A stretch of 64,000 nt of DNA from UBA2779 sp965232165 (GCA_965232165.1 CBDDOY010000001.1:1054001-1118000), one strand, 5' to 3'; shown: positions 53,828 through 63,329, counted from the stretch's first letter. Notes: a model not told the origin generated them from the letters alone. Numbers and translations are program-made.

Positions 53828-55291
53828 TTACAGCTTCAGAGACTTCATCCCTTTCATTTTGGAACGAAGAATCTTACCGATAATCTCGATGGGATGTCTT
53901 CGAATCGATTCATTAACCTTGATCAGTTCTTCATCATCCACTTCTACATCCCTGGGGAAAGTGGAACCTAGGTCTTCAGGACCCACTGAGGACATGAAAC
54001 CATTTAGAAGCGGCATGCAGCTTTTGGAAAATAGATAATTCCCGTATTCGGCCGTATCAGAGATAACCCGATTCATTTCATAGAGCTTCTTCCTGCTGAT
54101 GAGATTGGCGATGAGCGGAAGCTCATGAAGGGACTCATAGTAGGCGGATTCTTCTTTGATGCCCGATTCCGCCATCACCTCAAAAGCTAATTCAATACCG
54201 GCTTTTACCATGGCTGCCATGAGAGTTCCTTCATCAAAATAGCTTTGATAGGGAAGTCTTTTTGTCCCAGCGACCTTTTCAAAGGCTGCCGCACCTGTTT
54301 CTTCCCGCCATGCCAGAAGGTCTTTATCTCCATTGTTCCAGTCCAATATCATCGTCCGGGAGAACTCACCTGAAAGGATATGATCTATATGCTTTCTATA
54401 TAGGGATGCCATGAGAGATTTGAGCTGTTCCGAAAGCGTGTGGGCACGGATTTTGGCCGCATTGGATAATCGGTCCATCATATGGGTGATGCCGCCATGT
54501 TTAAGGGCTTCGGTAATCCCCTCCCATCCGAATTGAACTAACGAGGCGGCATGTTTTTCATCAATGCCGAATTCTATCATTTTGTCATAGCAAAGGAGTG
54601 TGCCGCTCTGAAGCATACCGCAGAGGATGGTTTGTTCTCCCATGAGATCAGACTTCACCTCGGCGGTAAATGAAGAAGCAAGTACACCGGCATGATTTGA
54701 TCCCAGGCCGACCGCATAGGCCTTGGCGATTTCCCATCCCTTGTTTTCCGGGTCATTGAGTGGATGAACAGCGATCAAGGTGGGCACACCGAAACCGCGT
54801 TCATACTCTGCGCGTACTTCCGAACCCGGACTCTTGGGGGCTATCATGATGACGGTGATATCGTCACGAATCTGCATACCTTCTTCCACGATGTTGAAAC
54901 CATGTGAATAGCCAAGAACTGCGCCCTTCTTCATAAGAGGCATGATCTTTTTAACCACGGAACTGTGCTGCTTATCAGGAGTGAGATTCATAACCACATC
55001 GGCTTTCGGTATGAGATGCTCAAAAGAGCCCGCCTCAAAATTCTTCTCTGTGGCGCTTTGCCAGGACGGTCGTTTCTCACTGATGGACTGTTCCCGAAGG
55101 GCATATGCGACATTCATGCCGCTGTCCCGAAGGTTGAGCCCCTGGTGCAAACCTTGAGCCCCGCAGCCGAGGATAACAATCCTCTTGTCTTCGAGAGCCT
55201 GCACTCCATTAAATTCATTCGCATCCATGAAGCGGCAAACTCCAAGCTGTTGAACTTGTTCTCTAAATCGAAGTGAATTGAAGTAATTCAT
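53828..55291 (-). CDS. ilvC: Ketol-acid reductoisomerase (class II)
   Basis: This 487-residue enzyme converts acetolactate to dihydroxyisovalerate with NADPH, the second step of branched-chain amino-acid synthesis. Length and sequence match the long, E. coli-type class II: IVILGCGAQGLHQGLNLRDSG (Rossmann), LTPDKQHSSVV, GYSHGFNIVE, KSDLMGEQTILCGMLQ (Mg ligands) and SDTAEYGNYLF. ATG at 55291 is chosen because GGAGA precedes it and MNYFNSLRFREQVQQLG aligns with the family start; an upstream start at 55354 would overlap argF. No other ilv gene is nearby. Confidence 0.95.
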   Translation of the reverse strand: MNYFNSLRFREQVQQLGVCRFMDANEFNGVQALEDKRIVILGCGAQGLHQGLNLRDSGMNVAYALREQSISEKRPSWQSATEKNFEAGSFEHLIPKADVVMNLTPDKQHSSVVKKIMPLMKKGAVLGYSHGFNIVEEGMQIRDDITVIMIAPKSPGSEVRAEYERGFGVPTLIAVHPLNDPENKGWEIAKAYAVGLGSNHAGVLASSFTAEVKSDLMGEQTILCGMLQSGTLLCYDKMIEFGIDEKHAASLVQFGWEGITEALKHGGITHMMDRLSNAAKIRAHTLSEQLKSLMASLYRKHIDHILSGEFSRTMILDWNNGDKDLLAWREETGAAAFEKVAGTKRLPYQSYFDEGTLMAAMVKAGIELAFEVMAESGIKEESAYYESLHELPLIANLISRKKLYEMNRVISDTAEYGNYLFSKSCMPLLNGFMSSVGPEDLGSTFPRDVEVDDEELIKVNESIRRHPIEIIGKILRSKMKGMKSLKL

Positions 55292-55343
55292 GATATCATC
55301 TCCAGAAAAGGCAGTTGAATTGTAAAGACCATTATAAAGGAAG

Positions 55344-56336
55344 TCAATTCCCAATTGCAGCTAACATCACAGCTTTGATGGTGTGCATTCTATTCTCTGC
55401 CTGATCGAATACTGCAGATTGCCTCGAACGGAACACCTCGTCACTGACTTCCATAGAATCTAGCCCATGATCATCGAATACCCTCTTCCCTATTGTTGTT
55501 TCAGTATCATGAAAGGCCGGAAGACAGTGCATGAATAACGTCTCAGGATTTCCTGTTTGCTCCATCAGTTCCGAATCAACCTTGTAAGGCCGAAGTGATG
55601 CTATCCTTTCGGTCAATTTGTCCTCTTCGCCCAGGGATGCCCAAACATCGGTGTAAATAGCATCGGCGTCTCTGACTCCGCCGGCTATATCGTCGGTAAT
55701 AATGATCTTCGCCCCGGTCTGAGCCGCCGTGTGCCGGGCATAGCCGATGATTTCCTCCGCCGGAAATAGGTTTGGCGGGGAAACAGCCGAGAAGGTGATG
55801 CCCGTCTTCGCCGCACCTATCATGAAGGAATTTCCCATATTGTTGCGGGCGTCACCGATGAAAGCAATTTTCATATCCGAAAATGGCTTCTTAACCCGTT
55901 CTTTTAGGGTCATGATATCGGCCAGTATCTGAGTAGGGTGGTAGAGATCGGTCAGGCCATTCCATACAGGAACTCCGGCATGTTTCGCGATAATTTCGAC
56001 AGTTTCCTGATGGAATCCTCTAAACTCTATGCCGTCATAATAACGGCCAAGCACCTTGGCCGTGTCCTCAATGGATTCCTTTTTGCCCATCTGGCTGTTT
56101 GTCAGGAAGGTTACATTGCCGCCTTCATCATACACGGCGACTTCAAAGGCACAACGGGTGCGGGTGGAGGCTTTTTCGAAAATGAGAATGATATTTTTGC
56201 CCTTCAGCCCCTGGCCGTGAATACCTGCACGTTTTTTGGCTTTCAGAGATATGGCGTAATCGATTAAGAAGAATATCTCTTCGGAGCTGTAATCACGCAG
56301 TGTTAGAAGTGAACGCCCCTTGATATTGACGGACAT
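55344..56336 (-). CDS. argF: Ornithine carbamoyltransferase
   Basis: This 330-residue enzyme forms citrulline from ornithine and carbamoyl phosphate. The carbamoyl-phosphate site KASTRTRCAFE (about 54-64) and HPTQILADI (about 131) are present, with the ornithine loop MHCLPAFHDTE (about 268). It lies divergent to carAB, which makes its carbamoyl phosphate substrate. It could be catabolic (ArcB) by sequence alone, but the carAB context favours arginine synthesis. The intergenic stretch 56337-56405 has TTGAAC and GAATTATTCAA half-sites that faintly resemble ARG boxes. Confidence 0.93.
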   Translation of the reverse strand: MSVNIKGRSLLTLRDYSSEEIFFLIDYAISLKAKKRAGIHGQGLKGKNIILIFEKASTRTRCAFEVAVYDEGGNVTFLTNSQMGKKESIEDTAKVLGRYYDGIEFRGFHQETVEIIAKHAGVPVWNGLTDLYHPTQILADIMTLKERVKKPFSDMKIAFIGDARNNMGNSFMIGAAKTGITFSAVSPPNLFPAEEIIGYARHTAAQTGAKIIITDDIAGGVRDADAIYTDVWASLGEEDKLTERIASLRPYKVDSELMEQTGNPETLFMHCLPAFHDTETTIGKRVFDDHGLDSMEVSDEVFRSRQSAVFDQAENRMHTIKAVMLAAIGN

Positions 56337-56405
56337 GATGAAACCTCTTAGATTGAACTGATTCTATTAAGAATTATTCAACCGTGCAACAGAGAGGTGC
56401 AAACC

Positions 56406-56783
56406 ATGAGAACAGTCATAAAAAGAATACTCGTGTTTGTCGGACTCATCTCAGGGCTGTTTTTCATCTCATTTTTCGCCACGGTACTTCTCGCTCGGAT
56501 GGATATTATGCAGAATTCAGGGATTGGTAAATCCCTTATCATAGCTTGCGCCATTACCGGAGTCTATCTGCCGGTATTGATATGGCTGTACATCCAGTCT
56601 TCATCATTGAAGCGCTATTCCGGAGTAACCCTAGAAGAAATGGAGTTAGACGAGGATGCGCTGTCGGAAGCCGTGGCGAATTGGCTCTATTTCACACATA
56701 GGAAACGAATGGAAGGCCGTGTGCGATTCTTAGAAGACAAGGAAAAGAACATCAAATGCCGTGTAACGATTCAGTCAGATTAG
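56406..56783 (+). CDS. Small membrane protein of unknown function
   Basis: The protein of about 125 residues has two predicted membrane helices, ILVFVGLISGLFFISFFATV (about 8-27) and LIIACAITGVYLPVLIWLYI (about 43-62). A soluble acidic tail follows (LEEMELDEDALSEAVANWLY and a charged end). AGAGAGG precedes ATG at 56406. It lies 36 bases before carA on the same strand and may be cotranscribed, but nothing links it to carbamoyl phosphate. Confidence 0.6.
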   Translation: MRTVIKRILVFVGLISGLFFISFFATVLLARMDIMQNSGIGKSLIIACAITGVYLPVLIWLYIQSSSLKRYSGVTLEEMELDEDALSEAVANWLYFTHRKRMEGRVRFLEDKEKNIKCRVTIQSD

Positions 56784-56818
56784 TTCCTTTTGATAAAGAA
56801 TCCCTGTGACATATCCGC

Positions 56819-57973
56819 ATGATACCTGATGCCTTTCTAATTCTTGATGATGCGAGTCTCTGGGCCGGACGATCATTCGGGGCCAGGCCGCCGTTCGCCG
56901 CGCAACTTGACGGGGGCGTGCTGTCCATGTCTTTTAGCGGCGAAGTCGTCTTCAACACCGGCATGACCGGCTACCACGAAATTCTGACAGACCCATCCTA
57001 CACGGGGCAGATAGTCCTGATGACATGCCCCCATATCGGGAATTACGGGAATCAGGACGAATGGTCGGAGAGCGGGCCGAAAAATGGCCGCCCGCAGGCA
57101 CGGGGCGTCCATGCACAGGGCCTGGTGCTGCGGTCGGTGTACAGGGGGACCGTGCCCGAAGGACGGATCGGGATCGGCGAATTCCTGATCCGTCACGGTT
57201 TATGCGGAATTAGCGAGGTAGATACACGGGGCCTGACCCTCTCAATCCGCAGAGGGGGCAGCCGAAACGGGATCATCATCGCCCCTTCCTCCCCCGGCGG
57301 ACTCGGTGAGGCAGAATTCCATCTGGCACGGGAGTTTTTGCAGGATATGCCGGGCATGGTTTCCCGAAACCTAGCCGGTGAGGTTGGAGTACGGGAAGTC
57401 GAAATAATTAACGCAGAAGGAGCCCCCCATGTGGCCCTTCTGGACTGCGGGGTGAAGATGAACATCATCCGGCGGCTCGTTCATCGGGGATGCCGTATTA
57501 CCTTGTTACCGTCCGGCAGCAATGCCGCCGCTGTCCGGACGGTTGCGCCCGATGCCCTCCTCTTCTCCAACGGTCCAGGCGATCCGGCCCCCCTGGAAGC
57601 TCAGGCGGAACTGGCTAAACATCTCATGGGAGAACTGCCCCTCTGGGGTATCTGCCTGGGCTTGCAGATACTGGCAAGAGCCGTAGGCGGGTCCACCGGC
57701 AAAATGCGTTTCGGGCACCACGGGCTTAATCACCCTGTGAGAGACGAGAAGACCGGGCGGGTCTTTGTCACCAGCCAGAATCACGGATTCGCGGTGAACG
57801 AGAATGATCTGCCCGATATATGCCGGGTGCGCTTCCGAAACACTAACGACGGCAGCATCGAAGGCATCGAGAGCAGAGAGTTAAAACTCCTTGCCGTTCA
57901 ATACCATCCCGAGGCGGCGCCCGGACCAATCGATTCAGATTGGGTGTTCGATGCCTTTCTGGAGACATTGTAA
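56819..57973 (+). CDS. carA: Carbamoyl-phosphate synthase small subunit
   Basis: This 384-residue glutamine amidotransferase subunit has the N-terminal CPSase domain (FSGEVVFNTGMTGYHEILTD, CPHIGNYG) and a class I GATase domain. The latter has FSNGPGDP, WGICLGLQILARA with the catalytic Cys, and YHPEAAPGP with catalytic His and Glu. It makes ammonia from glutamine for CarB. ATG at 56819 has no strong ribosome site. carB begins eight bases after its stop. Confidence 0.96.
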   Translation: MIPDAFLILDDASLWAGRSFGARPPFAAQLDGGVLSMSFSGEVVFNTGMTGYHEILTDPSYTGQIVLMTCPHIGNYGNQDEWSESGPKNGRPQARGVHAQGLVLRSVYRGTVPEGRIGIGEFLIRHGLCGISEVDTRGLTLSIRRGGSRNGIIIAPSSPGGLGEAEFHLAREFLQDMPGMVSRNLAGEVGVREVEIINAEGAPHVALLDCGVKMNIIRRLVHRGCRITLLPSGSNAAAVRTVAPDALLFSNGPGDPAPLEAQAELAKHLMGELPLWGICLGLQILARAVGGSTGKMRFGHHGLNHPVRDEKTGRVFVTSQNHGFAVNENDLPDICRVRFRNTNDGSIEGIESRELKLLAVQYHPEAAPGPIDSDWVFDAFLETL

Positions 57974-57981
57974 GACGAGTT

Positions 57982-60900
57982 ATGCCGGCACGAAGAGACA
58001 TCGAGACAATCATGATTATCGGTTCAGGGCCCATCGTCATCGGCCAGGCCTGCGAATTCGACTATTCGGGGGTTCAGGCGGTTAGGGCCTTGGAGGAAGA
58101 GGGCTATCGGGTGGTGCTGATCAACCCTAACCCCGCCACGGTTATGACCACGCCGGGCATTGCCAATGCCGTCTATGTCGAGCCGCTGCGTCCTGAATTC
58201 ATTGAAGCTGTGATGAAGAAGGAAAAACCCGAGGCTCTTCTGTCCACCATGGGAGGGCAGACGGCGCTGAATCTGGCCATGAAGCTTCAGGACCAGGGAA
58301 TTCTCGACGGCTATGGTGTGGAAGTGATCGGCGCATCCATCGATTCCATCCAAAAGGCTGAAAACCGCTCGGCGTTCAAAGATTTAATCGCATCGCTGGG
58401 GCTGGAATCACCCCGATCCGCCACCTGCCTCAGTCTGGATGCCGCGAGAAATGCCGCCGAGGAAATAGGCTTTCCCCTCATTATCCGTCCCAGCTTTACC
58501 CTGGGAGGGATGGGCGGCTCTGTCGCCCGCCACAAAACCCAATTTAACACCCTGGCCGAACGGGCGCTCAGGGAAAGCCCGATGGGCGAGATACTGGTGG
58601 AAGAGTCCCTGATCGGCTGGAAAGAATTTGAGATGGAAGTTATGAGGGACAGCGCGGACAACGCCGTCATCGTGTGCTCCATCGAGAACATCGACCCCAT
58701 GGGCACACACACCGGCGATTCCATCACTATCGCGCCGGCCCAGACGCTTTCGGATCGTGAGTACCAAGAAATGCGGACAGCAGCCATCGATATACTTCGC
58801 GCCGTTGGTGTGGATTGCGGGGGTTCCAATGTGCAATTCGCCGTTCAGCCGGGGTCCGGCCGCATGGTGGTCATTGAGATGAACCCCCGGGTATCCCGTT
58901 CATCGGCCCTGGCTTCCAAAGCAACAGGATTCCCCATTGCCCGGGGCTCGGCCAAGCTCGCCGTAGGATACACCCTGGACGAAGTGATAAATCAGATTAC
59001 CGGACGAACCACACTCGCATTTGAACCGTCACTGGACTATTGTGCGGTGAAGGTCCCCCGGTTCGAAATCGAAAAATTCCCCATCGCATCCAGCAATCTT
59101 GGCACCCAGATGAAATCCGTCGGCGAGGCCCTGGCCCTGGGAAGAACGGCACTGGAGGCCCTCAATAAGGCCATTCGGGCCGCAGAATCAGGTTTCGACG
59201 GGCTGGAACCCCTCCCAATCGACCAGAGCGAAGAGGAACACATCCTCCGGAAGGCCCATCCCCGCCGCCTGCTGGCCGCCTACACCGCTCTCCGGCGGGA
59301 AGGGAAGGAAGGTCTCGAGCGGACGGCACGACTTTCAGGATACGATCCATGGTTTCTTGAGCAGTTACTGATCCAGGTGGATATCGAAGCATCCCTGGCG
59401 GCCCTGGGCGGCAGCCCCGGTGCGGCGGATTACCTGGATGCCAAGCGCGCCGGAATCTCGGATGAACGGATTGCGGCCGTCATGGGCATAGACCTCACGG
59501 TGCTGCGCTCCCTGCGCGACAGAGAGGGGCTCTTCCCCTGTTACCACCTCGTGGACACCTGTGCCGGCGAGTTTGAGGCGGCGACACCGTATTTTTATTC
59601 CACCTGGGGCGAAACGGATGAGGGGGAGCCCTTGGGAGCGGAGAGCGTGGCGATCATCGCCTCGGGCCCCAACCGGATAGGACAGGGGCTGGAGTTCGAC
59701 GCATGCTGCACCCTGGCCTCGATGGCCTGGCGCGGAATGGGCCGCAAGACGGTGATGATCAACAGCAACCCCGAGACCTTGTCTACCGACTACAACATCT
59801 CCACTCGACTCTACATGGAGCCTCTGACTGCCGAGCATGTTCGAGATGTGTTGGTTCGGGAAGGCACCCGCCGTGTCGTAATCCAGCTCGGAGGGCAAAC
59901 CCCGCTGAACATAGCCGAGAAACTCGAGGCGTCCGGCATGAGCATCGTCGGCACCAGCGTTGAACAGATCCGGCGCACCGAGGATCGGCGGGTCTTCGCC
60001 GATGCGGCGGCAAGGATGGGCCTGCGGCAGCCCAAAAACTTCACCGCCGTCCACCGAGACCAGGTGCTCGAACTGGCCCGGCAGATAGGTTTTCCGGTGC
60101 TGCTGCGCCCCTCCTTCGTACTTGGCGGGCGCAATATGTCAATCGCCTACAGCGAAGAGGAATTGCTGAGCTTCCTGAAGGGGGGAATTACCGTTTCGTC
60201 TCAGGAACCGGTCCTGGTAGATCAGTTCCTCGAAGATGCCTTCGAGTATGATCTTGATGCCGTGTCCGATGGTGACAATATCTATGTTGGGGGAATCCTG
60301 CAGCACATTGAGGAGGCAGGAGTTCATTCCGGCGATTCAGCGGCGGTCTTCCCTCCATACAAAACACTGCCGGGTATTTTGGACGCCATGAGGGATGCTG
60401 CCGTAAGAATTGCCCGAGAGTTCCAGATCATCGGATTTTTGAACATTCAGTTCGCTGTCAAAGATGGCGTTCTCTACATCATCGAAGTGAATCCCCGGGC
60501 CTCCCGGACGGTGCCATTTATCTCCAAGACCTCAGGAGTGAACCTGGCGGCTGTCGCCGTGAGCATGTGGGAAGGTCAATCTCTTGCCGAACAGGGGCTG
60601 GTCGGAGCCGATGGATACGGCGAAGGTTCCTGCATCGTTGGCTGGGCCGTGAAGGAAGCAGTTTTCTCCTTCGACCGCTTCGCCGGCCTCGATCCGCTCC
60701 TGGGGCCGGAGATGCGATCCACCGGGGAAGCCATCGGCATCGGTTCCACCTTTGGCGAGGCCTTCGCCAAGGCGCAAACGGCTGTCGCCACCTTCCTCCC
60801 TGTGGAAGGCAGGGTTTTCGTTTCGGTGAACAGGCGGGACAGGGACAGCATCCTGCCAACGGTGCGTGAACTTGTGGAACTCGGCTTCGATATCTGCGCC

Positions 60901-61227
60901 ACACGGGGGACGGCTCATTACCTCTGGGAAAATGACATCTTCTGCGAGGTCATCCTGAAGGTTCACGAGGGGCATCCGAATGTGATAGACCATATGAGGC
61001 TGGGCCGCATCCAGCTTCTGATCAATACGCCCACCGGGCGATACGGGCGGATAGGAAACGAGGACATGAGAACCGAGGCCGTATCCCGCAAAATTCCCTA
61101 CACCACCACCACCAGCGCCGCGGCCGCGGCCGTACTGGGCATTCAATACCTTCGGACAGGAAAGATTGCGGTCAGTCCTCTCCCTCATAGCGGAAATTTC
61201 ACATATCCTGAGCCTCATTATGATTGA
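57982..61227 (+). CDS. carB: Carbamoyl-phosphate synthase large subunit
   Basis: The 1081-residue synthase has two ATP-grasp halves: GSGPIVIGQACEFDYSG and LIIRPSFTLGGMGG in the first, SGPNRIGQGLEFDACC and VLLRPSFVLGGRNM in the second. NPRVSRSSALASKATG marks the first carboxyphosphate site, and a C-terminal MGS-like allosteric domain with GTAHYLWEND ends the protein. ATG at 57982 is used; an in-frame start at 57940 overlaps carA. It supplies carbamoyl phosphate for both arginine (argF is divergent nearby) and pyrimidines. Confidence 0.97.
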   Translation: MPARRDIETIMIIGSGPIVIGQACEFDYSGVQAVRALEEEGYRVVLINPNPATVMTTPGIANAVYVEPLRPEFIEAVMKKEKPEALLSTMGGQTALNLAMKLQDQGILDGYGVEVIGASIDSIQKAENRSAFKDLIASLGLESPRSATCLSLDAARNAAEEIGFPLIIRPSFTLGGMGGSVARHKTQFNTLAERALRESPMGEILVEESLIGWKEFEMEVMRDSADNAVIVCSIENIDPMGTHTGDSITIAPAQTLSDREYQEMRTAAIDILRAVGVDCGGSNVQFAVQPGSGRMVVIEMNPRVSRSSALASKATGFPIARGSAKLAVGYTLDEVINQITGRTTLAFEPSLDYCAVKVPRFEIEKFPIASSNLGTQMKSVGEALALGRTALEALNKAIRAAESGFDGLEPLPIDQSEEEHILRKAHPRRLLAAYTALRREGKEGLERTARLSGYDPWFLEQLLIQVDIEASLAALGGSPGAADYLDAKRAGISDERIAAVMGIDLTVLRSLRDREGLFPCYHLVDTCAGEFEAATPYFYSTWGETDEGEPLGAESVAIIASGPNRIGQGLEFDACCTLASMAWRGMGRKTVMINSNPETLSTDYNISTRLYMEPLTAEHVRDVLVREGTRRVVIQLGGQTPLNIAEKLEASGMSIVGTSVEQIRRTEDRRVFADAAARMGLRQPKNFTAVHRDQVLELARQIGFPVLLRPSFVLGGRNMSIAYSEEELLSFLKGGITVSSQEPVLVDQFLEDAFEYDLDAVSDGDNIYVGGILQHIEEAGVHSGDSAAVFPPYKTLPGILDAMRDAAVRIAREFQIIGFLNIQFAVKDGVLYIIEVNPRASRTVPFISKTSGVNLAAVAVSMWEGQSLAEQGLVGADGYGEGSCIVGWAVKEAVFSFDRFAGLDPLLGPEMRSTGEAIGIGSTFGEAFAKAQTAVATFLPVEGRVFVSVNRRDRDSILPTVRELVELGFDICATRGTAHYLWENDIFCEVILKVHEGHPNVIDHMRLGRIQLLINTPTGRYGRIGNEDMRTEAVSRKIPYTTTTSAAAAAVLGIQYLRTGKIAVSPLPHSGNFTYPEPHYD

Positions 61228-61252
61228 ACGTTCACCCTGCCCATTTTTATTT

Positions 61253-61369
61253 GGGCGCAACCCTTCGGGTCGGGCTTTCCACTCCAATGCCTTGATCTGG
61301 CAGCCTTCCCCCCGGCTCATTGCCAATCGCCGGGGCAGCCAGCGGCATTTCCGTTTCAATCCCTTGCGC
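61253..61369 (+). repeat. Structured dispersed repeat, family 2, copy 3
   Basis: This 117-bp copy, same orientation as copy 2, has GGGCGCAACCC and CCCTTGCGC ends and the CTGGC/GCCAG inner stem. It begins 26 bases after the carB stop and might act as a 3' structure of that transcript. Confidence 0.8.
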
Positions 61370-61510
61370 AGTTCTTCTGCCGCAATATGCTGTACACAGA
61401 TCACTGGAAGTCTGTCAGATTTGGGGCATATTAACCCCATTTCGTCAGTGAGCATTTGCAGTGTCCAGCAGCTTAGCGGCAGGGAAACTGCCGCTAGTCA
61501 GAATGTTGAG

Positions 61511-61644
61511 TTTAGAGGTGCCCGACAGAATAGAGAAGATGCTGGATGCCAGCCTCATCTCCTTCAAGCCCGACCATGGACGGAATGGTGTATTCTTCAA
61601 CGATACAGCGATGGGTCTATCCCATAAGGATCGCTCCGTGGCCT
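61511..61644 (+). pseudogene. Gene fragment between two MITE ends
   Basis: A solo MITE end TTTAGAGGTGCCC (61511-61523) is followed by about 110 bases coding DRIEKMLDASLISFKPDHGR and NGVFFNDTAMGLSHKDRSV in one frame. MITE copy E then begins. The piece looks like conserved protein sequence, but I cannot name it. It was probably carried in and cut on both sides by the repeats. Confidence 0.4.
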
Positions 61645-61769
61645 TCTTTTCCGCTGCTACTGCGTTGTCAAAATGCTCACGTAGCTTAAGCTACGCTTGA
61701 GCTTTTGCCGCCTTGTATCGACAAAAAATTTCTTCGTCAATTTCCTAAAGCTGTTTCTTAGAGGTGCCC
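61645..61769 (-). mobile_element. MITE family 1, copy E, truncated
   Basis: This copy is inverted relative to A-D. The end at 61769 (AGAGGTGCCC) is intact and the palindrome GTAGCTTAAGCTAC is present, but the other 35-40 bases are missing and replaced by the gene fragment. The following 61770-61991 shows no gene. Confidence 0.8.
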
Positions 61770-61991
61770 TTAAATCAAAACGACTACATCCTGGATGATG
61801 AAATCCGAGATAACTTGCAATTCAATCCACATTTCTATGAAATCAAACGGTATTAAAGGAAAAAGTCTTTCATTCATGATGATTGTTGGATTTTTCCAGC
61901 ATAGCTGCAGGAAGAATAGCTTTCGCAGGTGTATAGATACAGGAAAGAAACCTGCAATCAGCGAAGTATTGGGGATGCTTCTTATTGAGCA

Positions 61992-62945
61992 TCAATTATG
62001 ACAGGGCATCTGTCCGTTCTCCAGCAGCGTTGCCGCAGTTTCCTCATCCGTTACCAGGCAGTGCGCCATCCCGCTCCTTATAACGGACAGAATGGGTGCG
62101 GCCTTGCCCGGCCCTCCCGCGGCAAGTATCACTGTTCTGACTTTTTTCAGGTTTTCCAGCGGCAGGTTTACTATACGGTTTTTCAGCGGATGCTCAAGGA
62201 TACTGCCCTGTGAATCCAGCATGACAAAATTAACCGCAGCCCTGCAGCCTGAATTTTTCATGGTTTGAAGATCATTTTGGGTGAATATTTCCCTCTTGCA
62301 CATGCTGGTGTCGGAATCAAGAGAGCTTGCTCCTAAAATGACCGTATCGAGCCTCCGCCAGTGCTCAAGGACAGGCTGAAAGGCCCGGTCCTCCCTCATG
62401 CGCCGGGCGGTATTCTCATTTTCGTAAACGGCGGGAATATTGACCAGATAAGCCTGTCCGCCCAGGGCTTCGGCAAAGGCCTTGGCAATGTTGGCGGGAT
62501 ACACCCCGCTTTCTATGGCGCCCATACTGCCGATAACCGGAATGGCATCGATTTTTTTCCAAGTATCCTTAGGCAGATACATGGCGGCAGTGCTCAGCGT
62601 ATCTCCCCAGCTCACGCCAAGCAGTCCACCGGCAGGTGTGTGCCTGACAATGAGTTCGCCCACAGGCCGGGCGAAAGACCGATACAGGGCCTCAGTTGAA
62701 TCTAAGGCGGCGGTTACAAAACACTCCTTGAGACCGAAACGATCCTCCAGAGATTTTTCCATGTCCTCCGTATCATCCTGCTCCACGTGAATCTTCACAA
62801 TTCCAGAATCACGGGCTTTGGCCAGACAGCGGGAGACAGTTGCTGGGCACAGACCGGTTTTCATGGTAATCTGCCTGATATTCATATTGTCAGAATAGTA
62901 CATCTGGGCAATTCTTCGGATGGTTCTTGTTCCAGTGGTCGGCAT
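61992..62945 (-). CDS. SorC-family transcriptional regulator
   Basis: The protein of about 317 residues has an N-terminal HTH (NIRQITMKTGLCPATVSRCLAKARDSG, of which ATVSRCLAKA is the recognition helix). A sugar-isomerase-like effector domain follows with LLGVSWGDTLSTAAMYL, IGSMGAIESGVYPANIAKAF and ILAAGGPGKAAPI. SorC regulators bind phosphorylated sugars. ATG at 62945 is preferred (AAGGA six bases upstream); longer in-frame starts reach 63041. It is divergent from the E1-alpha gene and probably controls it through the palindrome at 63257-63280. Confidence 0.85.
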   Translation of the reverse strand: MPTTGTRTIRRIAQMYYSDNMNIRQITMKTGLCPATVSRCLAKARDSGIVKIHVEQDDTEDMEKSLEDRFGLKECFVTAALDSTEALYRSFARPVGELIVRHTPAGGLLGVSWGDTLSTAAMYLPKDTWKKIDAIPVIGSMGAIESGVYPANIAKAFAEALGGQAYLVNIPAVYENENTARRMREDRAFQPVLEHWRRLDTVILGASSLDSDTSMCKREIFTQNDLQTMKNSGCRAAVNFVMLDSQGSILEHPLKNRIVNLPLENLKKVRTVILAAGGPGKAAPILSVIRSGMAHCLVTDEETAATLLENGQMPCHN

Positions 62946-63204
62946 TGCAATCCTTATAAAGCCGCCAAACCCCATTTTAGTTTCTGGTTTAAGCCCCTCG
63001 ATTCCTGATACAGCCCCTGAACGCAAAAAAAGCATCATCATGCATACAAGTCAATGCCGGATTAAATAGAGCCTGCCCCATTTTAAGTGAATTTGATGGT
63101 TGGCCTGTTATCTCCGTTAGTGCGCGAGGGATTGAAGGGCGCGGCGGCCTGCCTCAAAGCCCTGCCCCGTGCCGTCATCGGCAGAACGGGGGCACTCCCC
63201 AAAT

Positions 63205-63241
63205 AAAAACTATCTTTGTTGATCACTCCCTGATAGTTTTT
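63205..63241. promoter_or_regulatory. AAAAACTATC inverted repeat in the divergent intergenic region
   Basis: AAAAACTATC (63205-63214) and GATAGTTTTT (63232-63241) are perfect inverted arms with a 17-base loop, just upstream of the E1-alpha promoter. It could be a second operator or, on either strand, a weak terminator-like hairpin. Confidence 0.45.
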
Positions 63242-63251
63242 AAGCTTTCAC

Positions 63252-63280
63252 TTGACAGTGTAATTGATAGCGGTTACACT
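63252..63280 (+). promoter_or_regulatory. Sigma-70-type promoter with overlapping palindromic operator
   Basis: TTGACA (63252-63257) and TACACT (63275-63280) are separated by exactly 17 bases. The inverted repeat AGTGTAA / TTACACT (arms 10 bases apart, 63257-63280) fills the spacer and covers the -10 box. A repressor bound here would block the promoter. The adjacent SorC regulator is the obvious candidate. Confidence 0.7.
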
Positions 63281-63329
63281 TGTAAAGATAAATTTTCCAC
63301 TAGTTGAAATTTTTTTCAGAGAGGAGCAG

